In this document: positions 25,407-37,586 of the stretch, one piece after another
Layout of the letters: each line of letters starts with the position of its first letter
Position numbering within the stretch: the first letter of the stretch is position 1
Assembly (NCBI RefSeq): GCF_001632365.1
Contig: NW_024468539.1
Span: 124,001-188,000, forward strand
Direction of reading: 5' to 3'
Length of the DNA stretch: 64,000 nt
Origin: Laetiporus sulphureus 93-53
Taxonomy: Eukaryota; Basidiomycota; Agaricomycetes; Polyporales; Laetiporaceae
The notes under the pieces: model-generated
Told to the model about the DNA's origin: nothing
The model's input: only the letters and a program-made list of their open reading frames with translations
Database searches by the model: none
Translations under genes and position numbers: made by a program

Positions 25407-26695
25407 ATGCGCATCCCTCTTGTAGACTGGCTCTTCTCCCGTTTCAGCACGGGATTCTCTGCTTCTTCTTCGCCTTCCTCTTCCTCACCGCCCAAGTCCA
25501 CTGCTGACGCGAAAGGCCTCCCACCGTATGAGCCCACGCCGCTGAAGTGGACCGAGGTGCCGAACTCAGGGTGGGCGTACGGGCAGAGCATGGATGCGAC
25601 CACCGAGGGCCGCGCGTGGGTCGAAGGCGAGCGCGCAGGGTGGCGCGTTGTCGATGCCGCCAAGGAAGATCCAACGTGAGTGCCTAGCTACCCCCGTTCT
25701 TGTTTCTCCGGCGTGAATGAGTGCTGATTGATAATGCTTACAGGAAGCTGGTGCGTGGCAGGATTAGCGTGGGAGTGGGAGCGGTGGATGATGTGCTGAC
25801 GATCCGCCTGTTTGAACTTTGCAGTACAGGATGATGATTAGCGGAATCGTCCCGCGCCCGATCGCGTTCGTGTCGAGCGTCTCGGCGGACGGCGTGGAGA
25901 ATCTTGCACCGTTCAGGTGAGCGCGCTTTTGCATCCATCCTCGTATCCCCTCTCATCACTGACGCACCTCGCCCGTAGCTGGTTCAACATGGTGCGCGTC
26001 ACTGATATCTTTGTGGATGCATATAATGACACCCCATGCAGGTAACGGGCAACCCCCCGCTCGTGAGCGTCGCATGCCTGAATACGGCGGGTGGGCTGAA
26101 GGACACGGCGGCGAACATCAAGGCGACGAAGGGATTCACGGTGAACATTATCAGCGAGGCGTTCGTGCACCACGCGAACGCGTGCGCGATCGATGCGCCA
26201 AGTGAGGTCAGCGAGTGGCCGCTGAGCGGGCTTACGAGGGAGAAGAGCGTACGTACGCGGCGCAACCGTCTGATTGTATACTGATTGAATAGGATTATAT
26301 TGTAGATTCTGGTCCGCGCGCCGCGTGTGAAGGAGAGCGCGTTCAGCATGGAGTGCGAGGCACGTTCCCTCCTCCTTCTCTTCCCTCTCTGCAACCTATT
26401 CACTCGCTCACCCGCATAGCTCTTCGAAGCGCACGACATCATCCACCCCGACACAGGCGCATGCACGACCACCCTCATCCTGGGTCTCGTGAAGTACATC
26501 CACGTGCGGAAGGACGTGCTCACGGAGCGCGGGTACGTTGACCCCGCGCGGCTGCGCGCGGTGGGCAAGATGGGCGACATCACGTATGCGCGCCAGGGGG
26601 ATGCGTTTCGCATCCCGCGCCCGGACTGGGGGAAGGATGCGGAACAGATCAAGGATGTGTTTGGCGCGGAGGGGGGCGAAGCGGTGAGGGTGTGA
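25407..26695 (+). CDS. Flavin-reductase-like FMN-binding split-barrel protein
   Basis: Predicted FMN-binding split-barrel protein of the flavin reductase-like family, which reduces or binds flavin, often to supply a partner oxygenase or halogenase. Exons 25407-25675, 25744-25750 (7 nt), 25825-25916, 25979-25991 (13 nt), 26042-26248, 26306-26359 and 26420-26695 give 305 residues. After a Ser-rich N-terminus, the core motifs are YRMMISGIVPRPIAFVSS, SADGVENLAPFSWFN, PPLVSVACL, GLKDTAANI, FTVNIISEAF and ESAFSMECE. LILGLVKYIHVR and GDITYARQGDAFRIPRP close the domain. The intron after MECE needs a GC donor (GAG followed by GCACGT). It lies in the same unit as a terpene synthase and near a halogenase, whose FADH2 it could supply; that partnership is inference. 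Confidence 0.9.
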
Positions 26696-27333
26696 AGTGT
26701 GTACCCGCGGGGTTGCGTCGTTGATTAAGGATAGAGGTAGCCTATGCGCTGATTTGACTAATGTCGCGGTAGATCTAGATCGTTGGCACATATACTTCTG
26801 TGACTATATTCTACCATATCTCTAGGTTCAATTGACTGAGAAACGATCTTGCGAAGCACCCTCAGGCGATTCTCAGCACATGCTCGGAGGGCATAAACCC
26901 ATGACAGAGGGCCTTCACAACGGTACCGAGCGGCAAATATCTATTGTGAAACCTCGCGATATTCGCTCGAACCCGTCCAAATGGCATGCGCTGTTCAATG
27001 TGATCGTCCAACACGACGCGTTCGTCCGCAAGAAAATTGCGCAAGCTGTCAAGGTGCTGCCGTTGTCCCACCCAGAGTCGGCGTGCAGCCAGTTTCGATC
27101 ACACTCGGCTCTGCGCCCGGTCACACCCAAGTACGATCAATGCCGATCGCTGAGCGCTGAACGGCGGTAAGGTTCGCTTCTGCAGTGCGCCGCCGGCTTT
27201 GATTGGACCCCGCCTGTCATCGACGCTTCTCAATAGGATCTGCGTCCGACGGCGTCCTCCACGGCAACCCAAGTGGGCATTGCATCATCGCCTCTGGCGC
27301 ATATAACCCGCCCCTTCCCCCGCGCACGTCCGC
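26696..27333. other. Intergenic, one short unconvincing open frame
   Basis: A 112-codon plus-strand frame (26832-27170) begins MTEKRSCEAPS. It has no family motif that I recognise and no supporting promoter, so I do not call it a gene. Confidence 0.4.
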
Positions 27334-28111
27334 ATGCTCCCCCTCTTCCGCTTACTCTCGTCCAAATCCCTCCGCACCATGTCCACCACCGCCACCTCCA
27401 GCGCGCAGCTCCCCACCGACTCCTCCCTCCCCGGCGAGCACTTCGAGGTCCGCCAGACCTCCACCTCGGACGACTACCACCCGGATCCCTCCAAGTCGCT
27501 CCCGCTCCCGCCCGCACGCCAGCGCCTGCTCGACGACATCCTCGCACTCTACTCCTGCCAGCCCACGCGCGAGCGCGTCATGCGCTATACCCCCGACTGC
27601 GTGTACGATGACCAGTTCGTGTATGCGGATGATCGGTTCAAGATGGCCGGCCAGTGGTTTGCGCTGCCGAAGCTGTTTAGGGAGAGCAGGAACGAAGGGT
27701 ACCAGATTGTCACGAACGACCCGCTGCTTATCCAGTTCAAGAACGAGCAGGTGCGTGGAACAGGCTCCTTCATTATTTTTCGATTTTCACCTGTGCACAC
27801 GCCAGACGTGGGTCTTCCCTGGGGGAATCAAATCTGCCACTATCAACGCCCTCGTCTCGCTCTCCCTCGACCCCGCTACCGCAGACTCGGACTTTCCTCA
27901 GGTCAAATATCACAAGGACCAGGCCAATGACAAAGATTACTCACACACCGGCCCCGGCTTCGCATTCAAGAAGTGGCAGGCTGACCGTGTCGCTGGCATG
28001 ATGGACAGTGAGGACGTCCAGGCGTTCAAAGGCGATGCGAAGGAAGAGTACCACGAGCCCGTGAGGACGTACAAGAGCGGGACGGATGCAGCGCCGAAGA
28101 AGGATTGGTGA
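27334..28111 (+). CDS. NTF2/SnoaL-like conserved fungal protein
   Basis: Exons 27334-27750 and 27806-28111 (one 55 nt intron) give 240 residues. An in-frame internal ATG at 27379 (MSTTATSS) could be the start instead; the longer form begins with a basic, possibly mitochondrial, leader. The centre reads RVMRYTPDCVYDDQFVYADD followed by KMAGQWFALPKLF, the pattern of the NTF2-like (SnoaL-type) cone fold in which an aromatic pocket is formed early in the domain. The second exon carries TWVFPGGIKSATINALVSLS and ends with a Lys/Asp-rich tail. The family is conserved in mushrooms but I know of no assigned function. It could be a small-molecule binding or isomerase protein of the neighbouring pathway, or unrelated housekeeping. 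Confidence 0.82.
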
Positions 28112-28134
28112 ACGCGCTGGGGGCACTGGAGTTT

Positions 28135-29237
28135 GATGCATCGGTTTGATTGGCAAGTGTCGGCTTGGAGGGACCGCATAGCGTATGGACCATGGTTGTC
28201 GCAATATTATCCAGTGTACTGTAGAGACGCGGCGAAAACGATGTGTGCCACCGTCAGCATCCATGAAATTCTGGAACCGCAAATACCTGTGGATGACTAC
28301 TTCATACTGTTCGCGGTCTTCTGCGCCTGCCGTCGCAGAGGGTGGCCATATGCAGACTGTTGCACAGAAAATGTAGTAGCATGCACCCATTATTCCTTTC
28401 CGCATCAACCGCATCAGTTGCACACAAAGTCAGGATATTCTTACCGTATTACCTATCTTATATCCACCGCACACCGCATGCACCCACACCGGCGCTCACG
28501 CACATCGGAATCACCTCTCCTGCATCCGACAGAGCAGATCTGGCGGATTCACGAAAGGTGGATGGACGTGCGGCGCGCCGGGTCAGATGCGGACAGCCTG
28601 GGCGTTCGTTGGGCACAGCAAACATTTGACGGAACGAGGATGACAATGTGGCTGTGATGAGAATATGACAGTGCGCGAGTTTCGTACGCCGGTTTGAGGG
28701 GCAACTGTAAGCTTAGAGGGGACCATGTAGTGCATGGACCATGGCTGTTGCAATAATTTCCAGGGTTCTGTAGAGATGCGGCTGAAATTAAATGTGCCAC
28801 CGTTAGCATTCGCGAAATTGTGGAGCCGCAAATACTTGTGAATGACTAATTCATGTTGTTCGCCACCTTCTGGATTTACACAGTAGAAAGTGCCCATATG
28901 CAGACTATTGCTCATAAAACATGGTGCCGTGCACCCAATGTATCTTTCTGCATCAACGACATCAGTCGCCCACAACGCCAGAATGTTCTTACCATATTAC
29001 CCGTTTAGTATTCGCCGCACACACCGTACACACCCACACCGGCGCTCACGCACATCGGAATCACCTCTCCTGGATCAGACAGAGCAGGTCTGGAGGATTT
29101 ACGAGAGGTGAATGGACGTGCGGCGCGCCGGGTCAGATGCGGATAGCCTGGGCGTTGGTTGGGCGACTTCTAGCAGGATATACGACGGGACGAGGATGGC
29201 GACGTGATGAGAACCTGCCTGTGTGCGAGTTGGCGCA
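28135..29237 (+). repeat. Tandem duplication of about 550 bp
   Basis: 28135-28684 and 28685-29237 align in order. Shared blocks include the GGACCATGG(T/C)TGT segment, GCCATATGCAGACT-type segment, CACACCGGCGCTCACGCACATCGG and CGGCGCGCCGGGTCAGATGCGGA. Copies are clearly diverged and no coding frame is conserved. It starts just downstream of the NTF2-like gene. Confidence 0.85.
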
Positions 29238-30669
29238 CACTGTGATTATGATGGTGATGTGCGCGAGAGATGGAGGAGGAGGAGAGGGAAGAGAGGTCGG
29301 GTGCTTGTGAGGGCCCAGGGTGTGGGGAGGGGTAGGGCTGGGATTGTGTGGTCGAGAGGAGAGAGGGGGCCGCGATCGTGGTACCTTACCATCTCGTACG
29401 AGGGGCGGACATCGTTATCGGTGTGGATCGTCGTATCAGCCCTATCCTCATGAATGACAAATCCGCCGACGCTTCTCCTTCCCGCACACGCACGCCGTTC
29501 ATCCATCCTGTTCGTCTTGGGAGCTCATCGGTGGCGGAGAGGGCGCGGGTCAATGGGAGGGAAAGCCCCCGAGGGGGTCGTACAGATTCGGTGCGCGCAT
29601 ATGGTTTATCTCCGCCATAGCGGGGAACGAGCCGTTTGCGCGCGTGCGTAGCCGAGTGCGATGAATAGCGCCTCGCCGTGAGGGACGCGATGGCGGATGG
29701 ATGAATCGGGAGCGCGAAATGTCGGTAACGGCTGGGGCGGGGATGGCGGAGTGTATGCTCGGCGCCGAGTTGCGATAGATGTGGATGCGCCCGCTTTTGA
29801 ACACTGTGACACGGCGATGGGAGATGAAGTTCCGCTGAACATTGAATATTGATATTGAACAGCGACCACAGCGTCAGGTAAGATCCGTGACTGTTCTCAC
29901 GACCATCCACCAGCAACGACGATGGGTCAATGAAACCTTCAGACTCGGAAGCCACACAGGGCAATTCGGCGATCGTAGCATTATCATGGTCAGTGGGACA
30001 CGCACAGATGACCTGGAGGGTGTTCGCATGAGCTGGTTATCTGGAGAGCGAGGGATGTGCGAGTCCAGCCCGATGTGCATCAAGCGACGTCGATGTTGCT
30101 TGAAGAGATTGACGTGTCCACTCGAACGAACGCGGGTCGCGATTATGTTCGCGAGCGATCCCCGAGCGAAGAGGGGGAGCGTTTGGCGGATGGGTACCGG
30201 GTGCTCAAGCTCTGAGAGTGAAGGTGGGGGGTCGTGCAAGAGGCTGTACAATCGTGAGGCTGGACATGGCATGGCATAAACCAAATACACACGCGCCTGT
30301 TTCGGAACGATATCGGCCACTGTAAACATGGCAGCCTCGGGACCTTTGCATGAGGGTTTGCGAAAAATGGTGCCTGCGCGCGGTGTTCAGCCTTCAAAGC
30401 TTCAGACTTGATGTGAGTGCTAGTTTCGAGACGCAAATAATTCCTTAGAGGCAACTTTATATTCCGAGAGTCTCCCTGGATGACAGGAGAAGTATAGTAC
30501 CCTCTCAGTCTGTGATCTCCGTATAAACAGAAAGGGTAAAGTTCGGACCCAGCGGGAGAAGCGAGCGCTGCTCCGAACACTTGTGCTTACTAAGCGACTG
30601 GACGAGAAAGTTATGATTTCTCCTCGCCACCATCTCGTTTTCCGCTCGCATCACAGCTTTTTCAACCCC
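29238..30669. other. Intergenic, no gene recognised
   Basis: About 1.4 kb with several mid-length open frames on the minus strand but no motif or splice support. Confidence 0.5.
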
Positions 30670-30969
30670 NNNNNNNNNNNNNNNNNNNNNNNNNNNNNNN
30701 NNNNNNNNNNNNNNNNNNNNNNNNNNNNNNNNNNNNNNNNNNNNNNNNNNNNNNNNNNNNNNNNNNNNNNNNNNNNNNNNNNNNNNNNNNNNNNNNNNNN
30801 NNNNNNNNNNNNNNNNNNNNNNNNNNNNNNNNNNNNNNNNNNNNNNNNNNNNNNNNNNNNNNNNNNNNNNNNNNNNNNNNNNNNNNNNNNNNNNNNNNNN
30901 NNNNNNNNNNNNNNNNNNNNNNNNNNNNNNNNNNNNNNNNNNNNNNNNNNNNNNNNNNNNNNNNNNNNN
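30670..30969. other. Assembly gap (300 N)
   Basis: A run of exactly 300 undetermined bases. True length and content are unknown. Confidence 0.99.
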
Positions 30970-32496
30970 ACAATTTTCATATATCAAGTCTTGCTTACCA
31001 CATCCTCTTTTCCTCGTAAGCATACACCGAACTTTAGGAAGCGACGCTGAGAACGGACGTCGACAGTCTGTCACATCATCACATGCACGTAAGCATGGGA
31101 CGTCCTGGCGCAACTCAGCGGCATTGGCCACGAGTTTGCATCCTCGGACGGTGATCGATCAATGGAACCAGTCAACATGGCACTCAACCTGTACATACTT
31201 AGTCGTGGCACGACTTGTTCACTTATCGGCTATATTTATTGTCTGAAGTGTCTCGCATGCTAGTAACTTTGGGAAGTCCACTCAAGAATCCGTTGCGGCC
31301 CGCATCCTCTTTCGCACGCGCCAAGTTGAAGAGCCAATGGATGGACTATCGGATTGGACCCCTGCATCAGCAGCACCGGAGCTCGACTTACATTCATCAG
31401 AGACCTCAGAAGATGTATGACAGCAGCACCCGCAGGTATTGCCCCCGGGTCATTCACCACTGATTGATGAAGTGAATGTGGTGCGCTTCAGTGGTGAATG
31501 ACCCGGGGGCAATACCTGCGGGTGCTGCTGTCATAGCTTCTCCAGCTTTTCATCAGTCCGTGTGGTTTGGGGTACGACTCGGCGCTTACTTCTGACCTTA
31601 GCTTAGGCTACCGTTTGTTGGGGTGTTTATAAAGGATATTCCTTGAAGATTAGGACCACCGTACTCTATTGTGGACGCGATCCATCACGAGAATCAAAAC
31701 CGAGACTAATCGTTCTTTCTATGGGCAATTTGAATGGCATATTCATAGAGCGGTGGACACGACGACTACTATGCAGGGTATGGAAATCGTCCATTCCTGT
31801 GCTCGCGGATTTGCGATATCAGTAAATTGATCGGTCCGCTCTAGGTCCCAACGGCTGCTGAGGGAGATGATCTCCACATGGACGCCTGACATCTCACGGT
31901 GGTTAGCTTCAGGCTGCAATGATATCTTGAAGGGCTTCGGATTCGATGCAATTGAAGTAATTCATCATACTGCTTTGAAGATGGGCTCATCGTTGCGTTG
32001 ACTATCTTGTTTTCGTTGCCAGAATGATCGGCGTTGTATGTCAGCCGTAAACCTTAAACCACTGCTCCATGACTCCGGTCCAGACGACCATACCCTTCTT
32101 GGCGGTATCAACCGTGCCTCGACGCGCACAGCCATGACCAGATCTCTTTCGTGATGCTGCTGCTGATGATGATAAGCACTACTTCACTCTTCTGCTGGCA
32201 GCTCCGATCGGGATGTGATCGGAACCGATGGCTACGAATCGTAATGAGACATCCTATGCAAAGTAGCCCCGACTCCCGACCTATTCGAAGGGACGAGTTG
32301 AGCACTGCAGGTCCTCGGACCTCTGTTCGTCCCGCTCTGTGACTGCAGCAGAGTCCAAGCGTCTGAATAGATCGGAGGAAATAGATCGAAGATGAGTGTA
32401 TATGAAGGAGACGGTGAACCGAGTCGGAACCTCATACCTCGGACCCGACCTTGCAATCTCCTTTCACTCCACCATAGCAACATATCTTTCCCCGCC
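30970..32496. other. Intergenic with inverted repeat, no gene recognised
   Basis: Apart from the 48 bp inverted repeat I see nothing recognisable. The upstream part may include the promoter of the membrane protein gene. Confidence 0.6.
31416..31535. repeat. Perfect 48 bp inverted repeat with 24 nt loop
   Basis: Left arm 31416-31463 and right arm 31488-31535 are exact reverse complements, ending abruptly on both sides. Could fold into a long hairpin. Confidence 0.95.
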
Positions 32497-34140
32497 ATGA
32501 TTATCATACTTCTAGCCATTAACATGGCACGACAAGGCGTCACCGCTGCGCCCATCTCCAGGCCGACTTTGATCGCAAACACGTCACCGTCCTGCCAAAG
32601 CATCACCGATTGTCGGACGACGTACGACATCATCTATAGCTGCCTGACTACGGTCATTGCCTGCGTATGGTCTGCAATCCACCCGGACATCATGTACCCT
32701 GTGGGAGCTTCTTGGAGGGCGGGACTTCGACGAGTTGGATTCATGCTCGCTGCTCTCATTATACCCGAGTTGTATGTCTTGCAAGCGCTGCGTCAAATGA
32801 AAGCGGCGGGCCAGATAGCTGACAAGTACAAAGGTAAGCATCTGACATCAATCCATTAAAGATATCAGCATTTATCACCTCTTCGCAGACCATGGTTGGA
32901 CCCGTACTCATGGGTTTTTCCTTCTGATGGGTGGCTTTGCCCAACAATGCAAAGACTCGACCAAATCTCTCACTCGCCTCGATCCTGAGAAATTCCATGA
33001 GCTTGTATCTAACGAAGAAGTGGAGTTTCCAAACATCTCCAAGGACGAGATTGAGGATAAGAGCAAAGTAGACGTGCTATCGAAGTGCGTTGTACTTCTG
33101 CAGGTCACCTGGTTCGTTATGCAGGTCATCTCCCGGTACCTCCAGGGTTTATACATTACACAAATGGAAGTCTTCACAGCGGCATTCACTATCATGACCG
33201 CTGCGATGTACTTCTCCTGGTTCTACAAGCCGTACACTATTGCAAGCCCCGTCATTCTGCATAGCAAGTGCCCGAATACAGGCCGAAAGATACTAGGATC
33301 GGAAGCAGATGGATCGAACGACGTCATAGTCAGCAGAGATGGAGAGGACGGACCTTCCGACGAGGTCGATTCGACGTATGTTTGTCTGTCAGATAATGGC
33401 CAAACGCTCGCGCGCCGGGCCTACGTCACCAATGATAGATGCAGCAATACAGTGCGGCATGGAGCCGATAGAGGTACGCATCTTACGGTTGTCTTATCTT
33501 GTGCCCATGCTGACAGATACAATTTTTCACAGAAGACAGTTCTTCATCCAATGATGTTGGCACTGACAGCGTGATCATGATCTGGAAGGCTTCGATAGAC
33601 TTCTTGAAGCCTGTCCGAGAATGCGTGGAAAATTTGATCCCGAAACCACGCTCCAGATTGACGAGGACTCTGCGTGTCGTCCTCATTCTGTGCTTCACTC
33701 CATTGGGATGTGTTCTGCGTGCAATTGGGTATCTGACGGGAGATGACACGGACAACTTCAAAGGAGGATGGCTGGTCAATGCCGGAATCGATACGAAGGA
33801 CAACGAAGAATCCGACGCGATCTACGCAATCGCTGCAATCTCCATACTATTTGGCATCATGCATTGCGCGGTGTGGAACGCACAGTTTCCGGACGCTGCG
33901 GCTAAATGGATATGGCGAGGAAGCTCCATCGTAGTCATCGGTGCGCCCTTCTTCGTAATTCCTCTTGAACTTGTCACTCCGTATTTGCCTACTAGTATGA
34001 CGATAGCTCAACACTGTTTATGCCTGCTGTACATTTCAGCACGAGGTAGCTTACTTGTCCTCGCTCTTTGCTCCTTGGCTTCTCTTCCTGCCGGTGCCTA
34101 TCAAGCCGTCTCTTGGATGAAATTCATCCCACATTTCTAA
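32497..34140 (+). CDS. Polytopic membrane protein, uncharacterised Agaricomycete family
   Basis: Exons 32497-32833, 32889-33473 and 33533-34140 give 509 residues. The chosen ATG begins a likely signal peptide (MIIILLAINMARQGVTA); an in-frame ATG at 32392 would add 35 residues and bury it. The N-terminal region has TDCRTTYDIIYSCLTTVIACVWSAIHP-like sequence with paired Cys, followed by a helix containing MLAALIIPELYVLQALRQ. HGWTRTHGFFLLMGGFA and LDPEKFHELVSNEEVEFPNI come next, then several hydrophobic segments and a C-terminal transmembrane block. This architecture is widespread and multicopy in mushroom genomes, but I know of no function. It looks like a membrane protein with a central cytosolic or lumenal loop. 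No lesions seen. Confidence 0.9.
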
Positions 34141-34739
34141 TTTGTGTATTGTTTTAATGCTACTACCTTTGCTGTTCCAAGGTGTTTTCTACTTCAAATT
34201 TCATGAGATTATTGATAACTTCATTGTATCTATATGTTACCTTGAAAGAAGATGTGCCTGTTGCATGGTCTGTGAAGACTGACAAGATTTGCGCGTGCAG
34301 TGCGGCTCAACCCTTTGCCTAATGCAGGTAGAGAGACGAGCATGCGAAGCGAGTACTTGAAGGCGGCACATTGCATTGATCCGGGGGGGGGGGGAGTGCA
34401 ACTTTCTTCTCACTGATTGGAACGTTTGTGCAGCAGATGCATCAATTGCAAAGGCACTTAGGAGGCGGAAAGGTTGAGTGTGTGACCAGCGTCTGACGCA
34501 CACTAAGTGCGCGGTTTAGCGCCTGTTGAGAAGTACATTCCTAATTGCACGCAGTACGGTTCATTCAGGTTTCAGGAGGGCAGCTCGCCTTCCCTCTTCC
34601 TCATCATAACTGCGATGCTCGCAGGACGCTGATAATTTGACGCCAGAGTGGTTCTCATGTCGGACAGGCGACACAGACGCTCACTGATAGCATTTGCAGC
34701 AGCGGTACAGCTCGATTTCTGTTGCTTTCCGACGTTTCG
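34141..34739. other. Intergenic with a long G homopolymer
   Basis: A run of G near 34382-34395 is the only notable feature. Possible sequencing trouble spot. Confidence 0.6.
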
Positions 34740-36529
34740 ATGGGCTGGTGTGCATCATCTTGGATTCTAGCTCTCGCTGTGCAAAACATATATGCAGCAT
34801 ACACTCCTGCACATATTTCGTCCCAGCTCTCACTTGGTTCCACTTTGAGTTCCTGGGATGAGCCGGCAAATCGTGATGCGACTGGGAATCTCATCTTCCA
34901 GTCACTCGCATCTCTCATGCAGATGATGCCCAACGCATGGTATCCGAACGGTGCGTTGCATATCTTTGACGGATTCGTGAGGATTCGTATGAATACCGCT
35001 CAGGACACTCGATCGTCCGCGCGAACATCCCGCCAGGCACACTGCTCTACCACGGCCGACCAAATGCTGAGTATCCGAACATGGACTGGGCAGCCATAGA
35101 CCCGGAGCACTCCCTCATATTCGCAGCCGGGGAGAATGGCACGCTGTTTACGTTCTCCACCACGCGTGAGCTCAATCTTCTGTACTTTGACGGGTGCAGC
35201 GCGAACAAGAAGGGCGGCGTCGTCGACGCACAGGATGTGGCCATCTATGGAGAAGTACCACATGAAGAGGAGTGGGGAGGGATGGTGAGCGAGTGGCAGC
35301 GAATCGCGGATGCGTGCGCGTGGGGGGAGCAGTATGACATTGATGGGTTCGTCAGAATGGAACTTGATTTGTGCGTATCTTCTCCAGCGATATCGTGTCT
35401 TCTTGGATTGACATCGAGCTGATAAGTTCAGTGAAATAATCTACTGTGACTTTACGGAAGGCTTGGAGCTCGTCTCCGCGGTGAACATGATCATCGGCGG
35501 TCTTGTATCCATAAATCCGCCGGATCACAACTCCAGTACCACGATGCAATATTTCAATACCGAACATCTGGAAGACTCATCAGTTGCTCTTGGCCGCCCC
35601 TGGATTGACTCAATCCCTCCCAAAGGCTGGAAAGGGAGCGCGCCAGGCTCCACTGGGTGGGAGGCCTGGCATGCAGGCACCTGGCATAACGTTTTTCCCG
35701 GTGACGTGCGCGTGCGCGTCGACCCATCAAGCATGATCACCTTCTTTGACCCGGCACTGACATCACTTGCTGAGGCTCGTCGACCTCTCAAGAGGGAAGA
35801 TTATCGTCTGTTGAACATCTCGGAAGCGGATATCGCGGCTGTACAAGCGGACATCAACGATGTACTTCGGCGAGGTTTCAGATCAGGCAGTGGAGTAGAC
35901 TGGCAGGGCCTCGCACAGGTCATCCAGGACAGGTTCTCTGATCGGCTCCCATACCTGCGCTACCTGCTCCACCAGCCGATAACCAATGCATCCGAGCAAG
36001 CTGCAGACGTACGCCAGCAATTCATCGTCTCTCTCATTCCATACATGCCACGCACTGGCATCGGCGAACCAGAGTGGTACGCAGAGACTGTGCGCGGCTG
36101 TGCGGCGAGCTTTACGTCACATCTTCCTGAGTCGTGGTTCACGAAACAGGAACGTGTCATCAAGGACGCTGTGGACGAGGTGCTGCATGAAATCTGCAGG
36201 GTGCTGACGGTAGCATGGCGAGCAGCCTTCGACATTGAGGAGCAAGATGTGAAGACTGCGGAAGATTTCCTCGTGAAGTGCAGAGACGATATTGATGCGC
36301 TGATTGAGTGGCTGGATTGGCCGGTGTGGTTGGGCTGCAACCCAGCATGCAGTTTAGACGTAAGCATCGGATACCTTCTCCTTCATCTTGACATTGACAT
36401 GCATGCCTGTAGGAGTATTGCTTCGTCCCACAGCACGTACCATTTCCTGGCTGGGGCAGTGACGAAAAAGATCGCTCTCCTCAATGCATTTCGATGGATC
36501 CCGCCAAGCGATCCCCACAGGGGAGCTGA
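34740..36529 (+). CDS. Secreted protein of uncharacterised fungal family, copy 1
   Basis: Exons 34740-34950, 35004-35370, 35432-36359 and 36413-36529 give 540 residues. A signal peptide-like start (MGWCASSWILALAV) precedes WDEPANRDATGNLIFQSLAS. The conserved core reads NAWYPNGHSIVRA, IPPGTLLYHGR, DPEHS, LLYFDGCSA, GVVDAQDV, YDIDGFVRM and IIYCDFTEGLELVS. A second part carries WHAGTWHNVFPGD, SMITFFDPA, SGVDWQGLAQVIQDRFSDRL and a Cys-bearing end (WLGCNPAC, then EYCFVPQ). Intron positions match copies 2 and 3. The family is multicopy in mushrooms; I know of no biochemical function and assign none. Confidence 0.88.
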
Positions 36530-37586
36530 TCTGGGGATTTGCGTTTTGTTCAGCGAGTCTCAAATGAGTATATATTGGCCGTCAAGAAAGGAAAACGATA
36601 TATCCCTCTGCGATGGTGAACATGGCATTTGGACTGTACGCGAGATTATCTGTAACGATAACCGTGTTCCACTCTTGATGGAGTACGTGAACACCTTCCC
36701 TGGATGGCGCCAGCCATGCATACACTAGTGGGCTCAATGTCCAGTTCCCGCACCTTCAGCACTGTATTGCTTTGAGGCCAGCATGGAGCGGCTACGGTAG
36801 TGTCTCTACTTCGCTTCATACAAACCACTTCGATCCTGAATGATATGCTTGCATTGACTGTACCACGCTCCTCGCCTCTAGGAATAACTCGCCATCTCCA
36901 ATGATAATAAAGCACGAAGCTTATTTGTCTGACGGACATGCAGCAAACTGACTTTGACGCTGCCAAATGCGAAGGTCATGCCGGGTGAGAAGTTTGCGTG
37001 CAATGGTGAGCATGTGCAATGTGGTTCGTGTTAACTAGACATATGTGTGTCTCAGTGAATTTCATTTCAATGCAATGCTGCTGCTTGCATGTCATCCCTT
37101 TGAACGACAGATTATCATAAGTAAAATATATGAGAAAAATAATATATGAGTATCGTATACACGAGAAAGAAGACATGCACATGCAGGACCTCACTGAAAA
37201 TGGGTAGCTGCCGCAATACAGCCGTGTTGTGTAAGCATGTTCGCGCGACGGTGAAGCCAGATAGAAAAGCGTAGCACACAATGGGCGCCTGTACGCGTGA
37301 CTTACGCGCTTGTTACCTATCTTTGATGCGTAGCGCACTTCAAGTTGCCAGCAATCGTACAAGGTGACCTGTACCACGCACAGGTTGAGATTGACTTTGC
37401 GCTATTCTGCTCTTCTGTCGTAGCAGTGGAAACATACGTCCCGACGTGAAAGTCTCAAGTTTAACTGATCTCAGACGCATAGCTAGCCTTTTCTCATCCC
37501 AGCGGCGTACGACACTCACCGACAGTGTGCGCATACATATCAGTAGCACATCCCCCTTGACTTGGAGTCAATAGTGATTTTTTTGC
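36530..37586. other. Intergenic, 3' repeat of the secreted-protein family
   Basis: About 36765-36930 resembles segments near 39664 and 46228 downstream of the other copies (GCTTTGAGGCC(A/G)GC followed by a CTTCGATC segment). The rest shows nothing recognisable. Confidence 0.55.

Larger units (their letters stand above)
21113..26140 (+). repeat. Segmental duplication copy B (terpene synthase + flavin reductase unit)
   Basis: Co-linear with 15275-20498, with an offset of about 5.82-5.84 kb. This copy keeps both genes intact and continues into unique sequence inside the reductase gene. Confidence 0.88.

Noticed and set aside
26832..27170. 112-codon frame between the reductase and NTF2-like genes
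   Set aside because: No recognisable motif, no splice continuation and no promoter; chance openness is likely.
30505..31131. Open frames spanning the assembly gap
   Set aside because: They are open only because the 300 N contain no stop codons.
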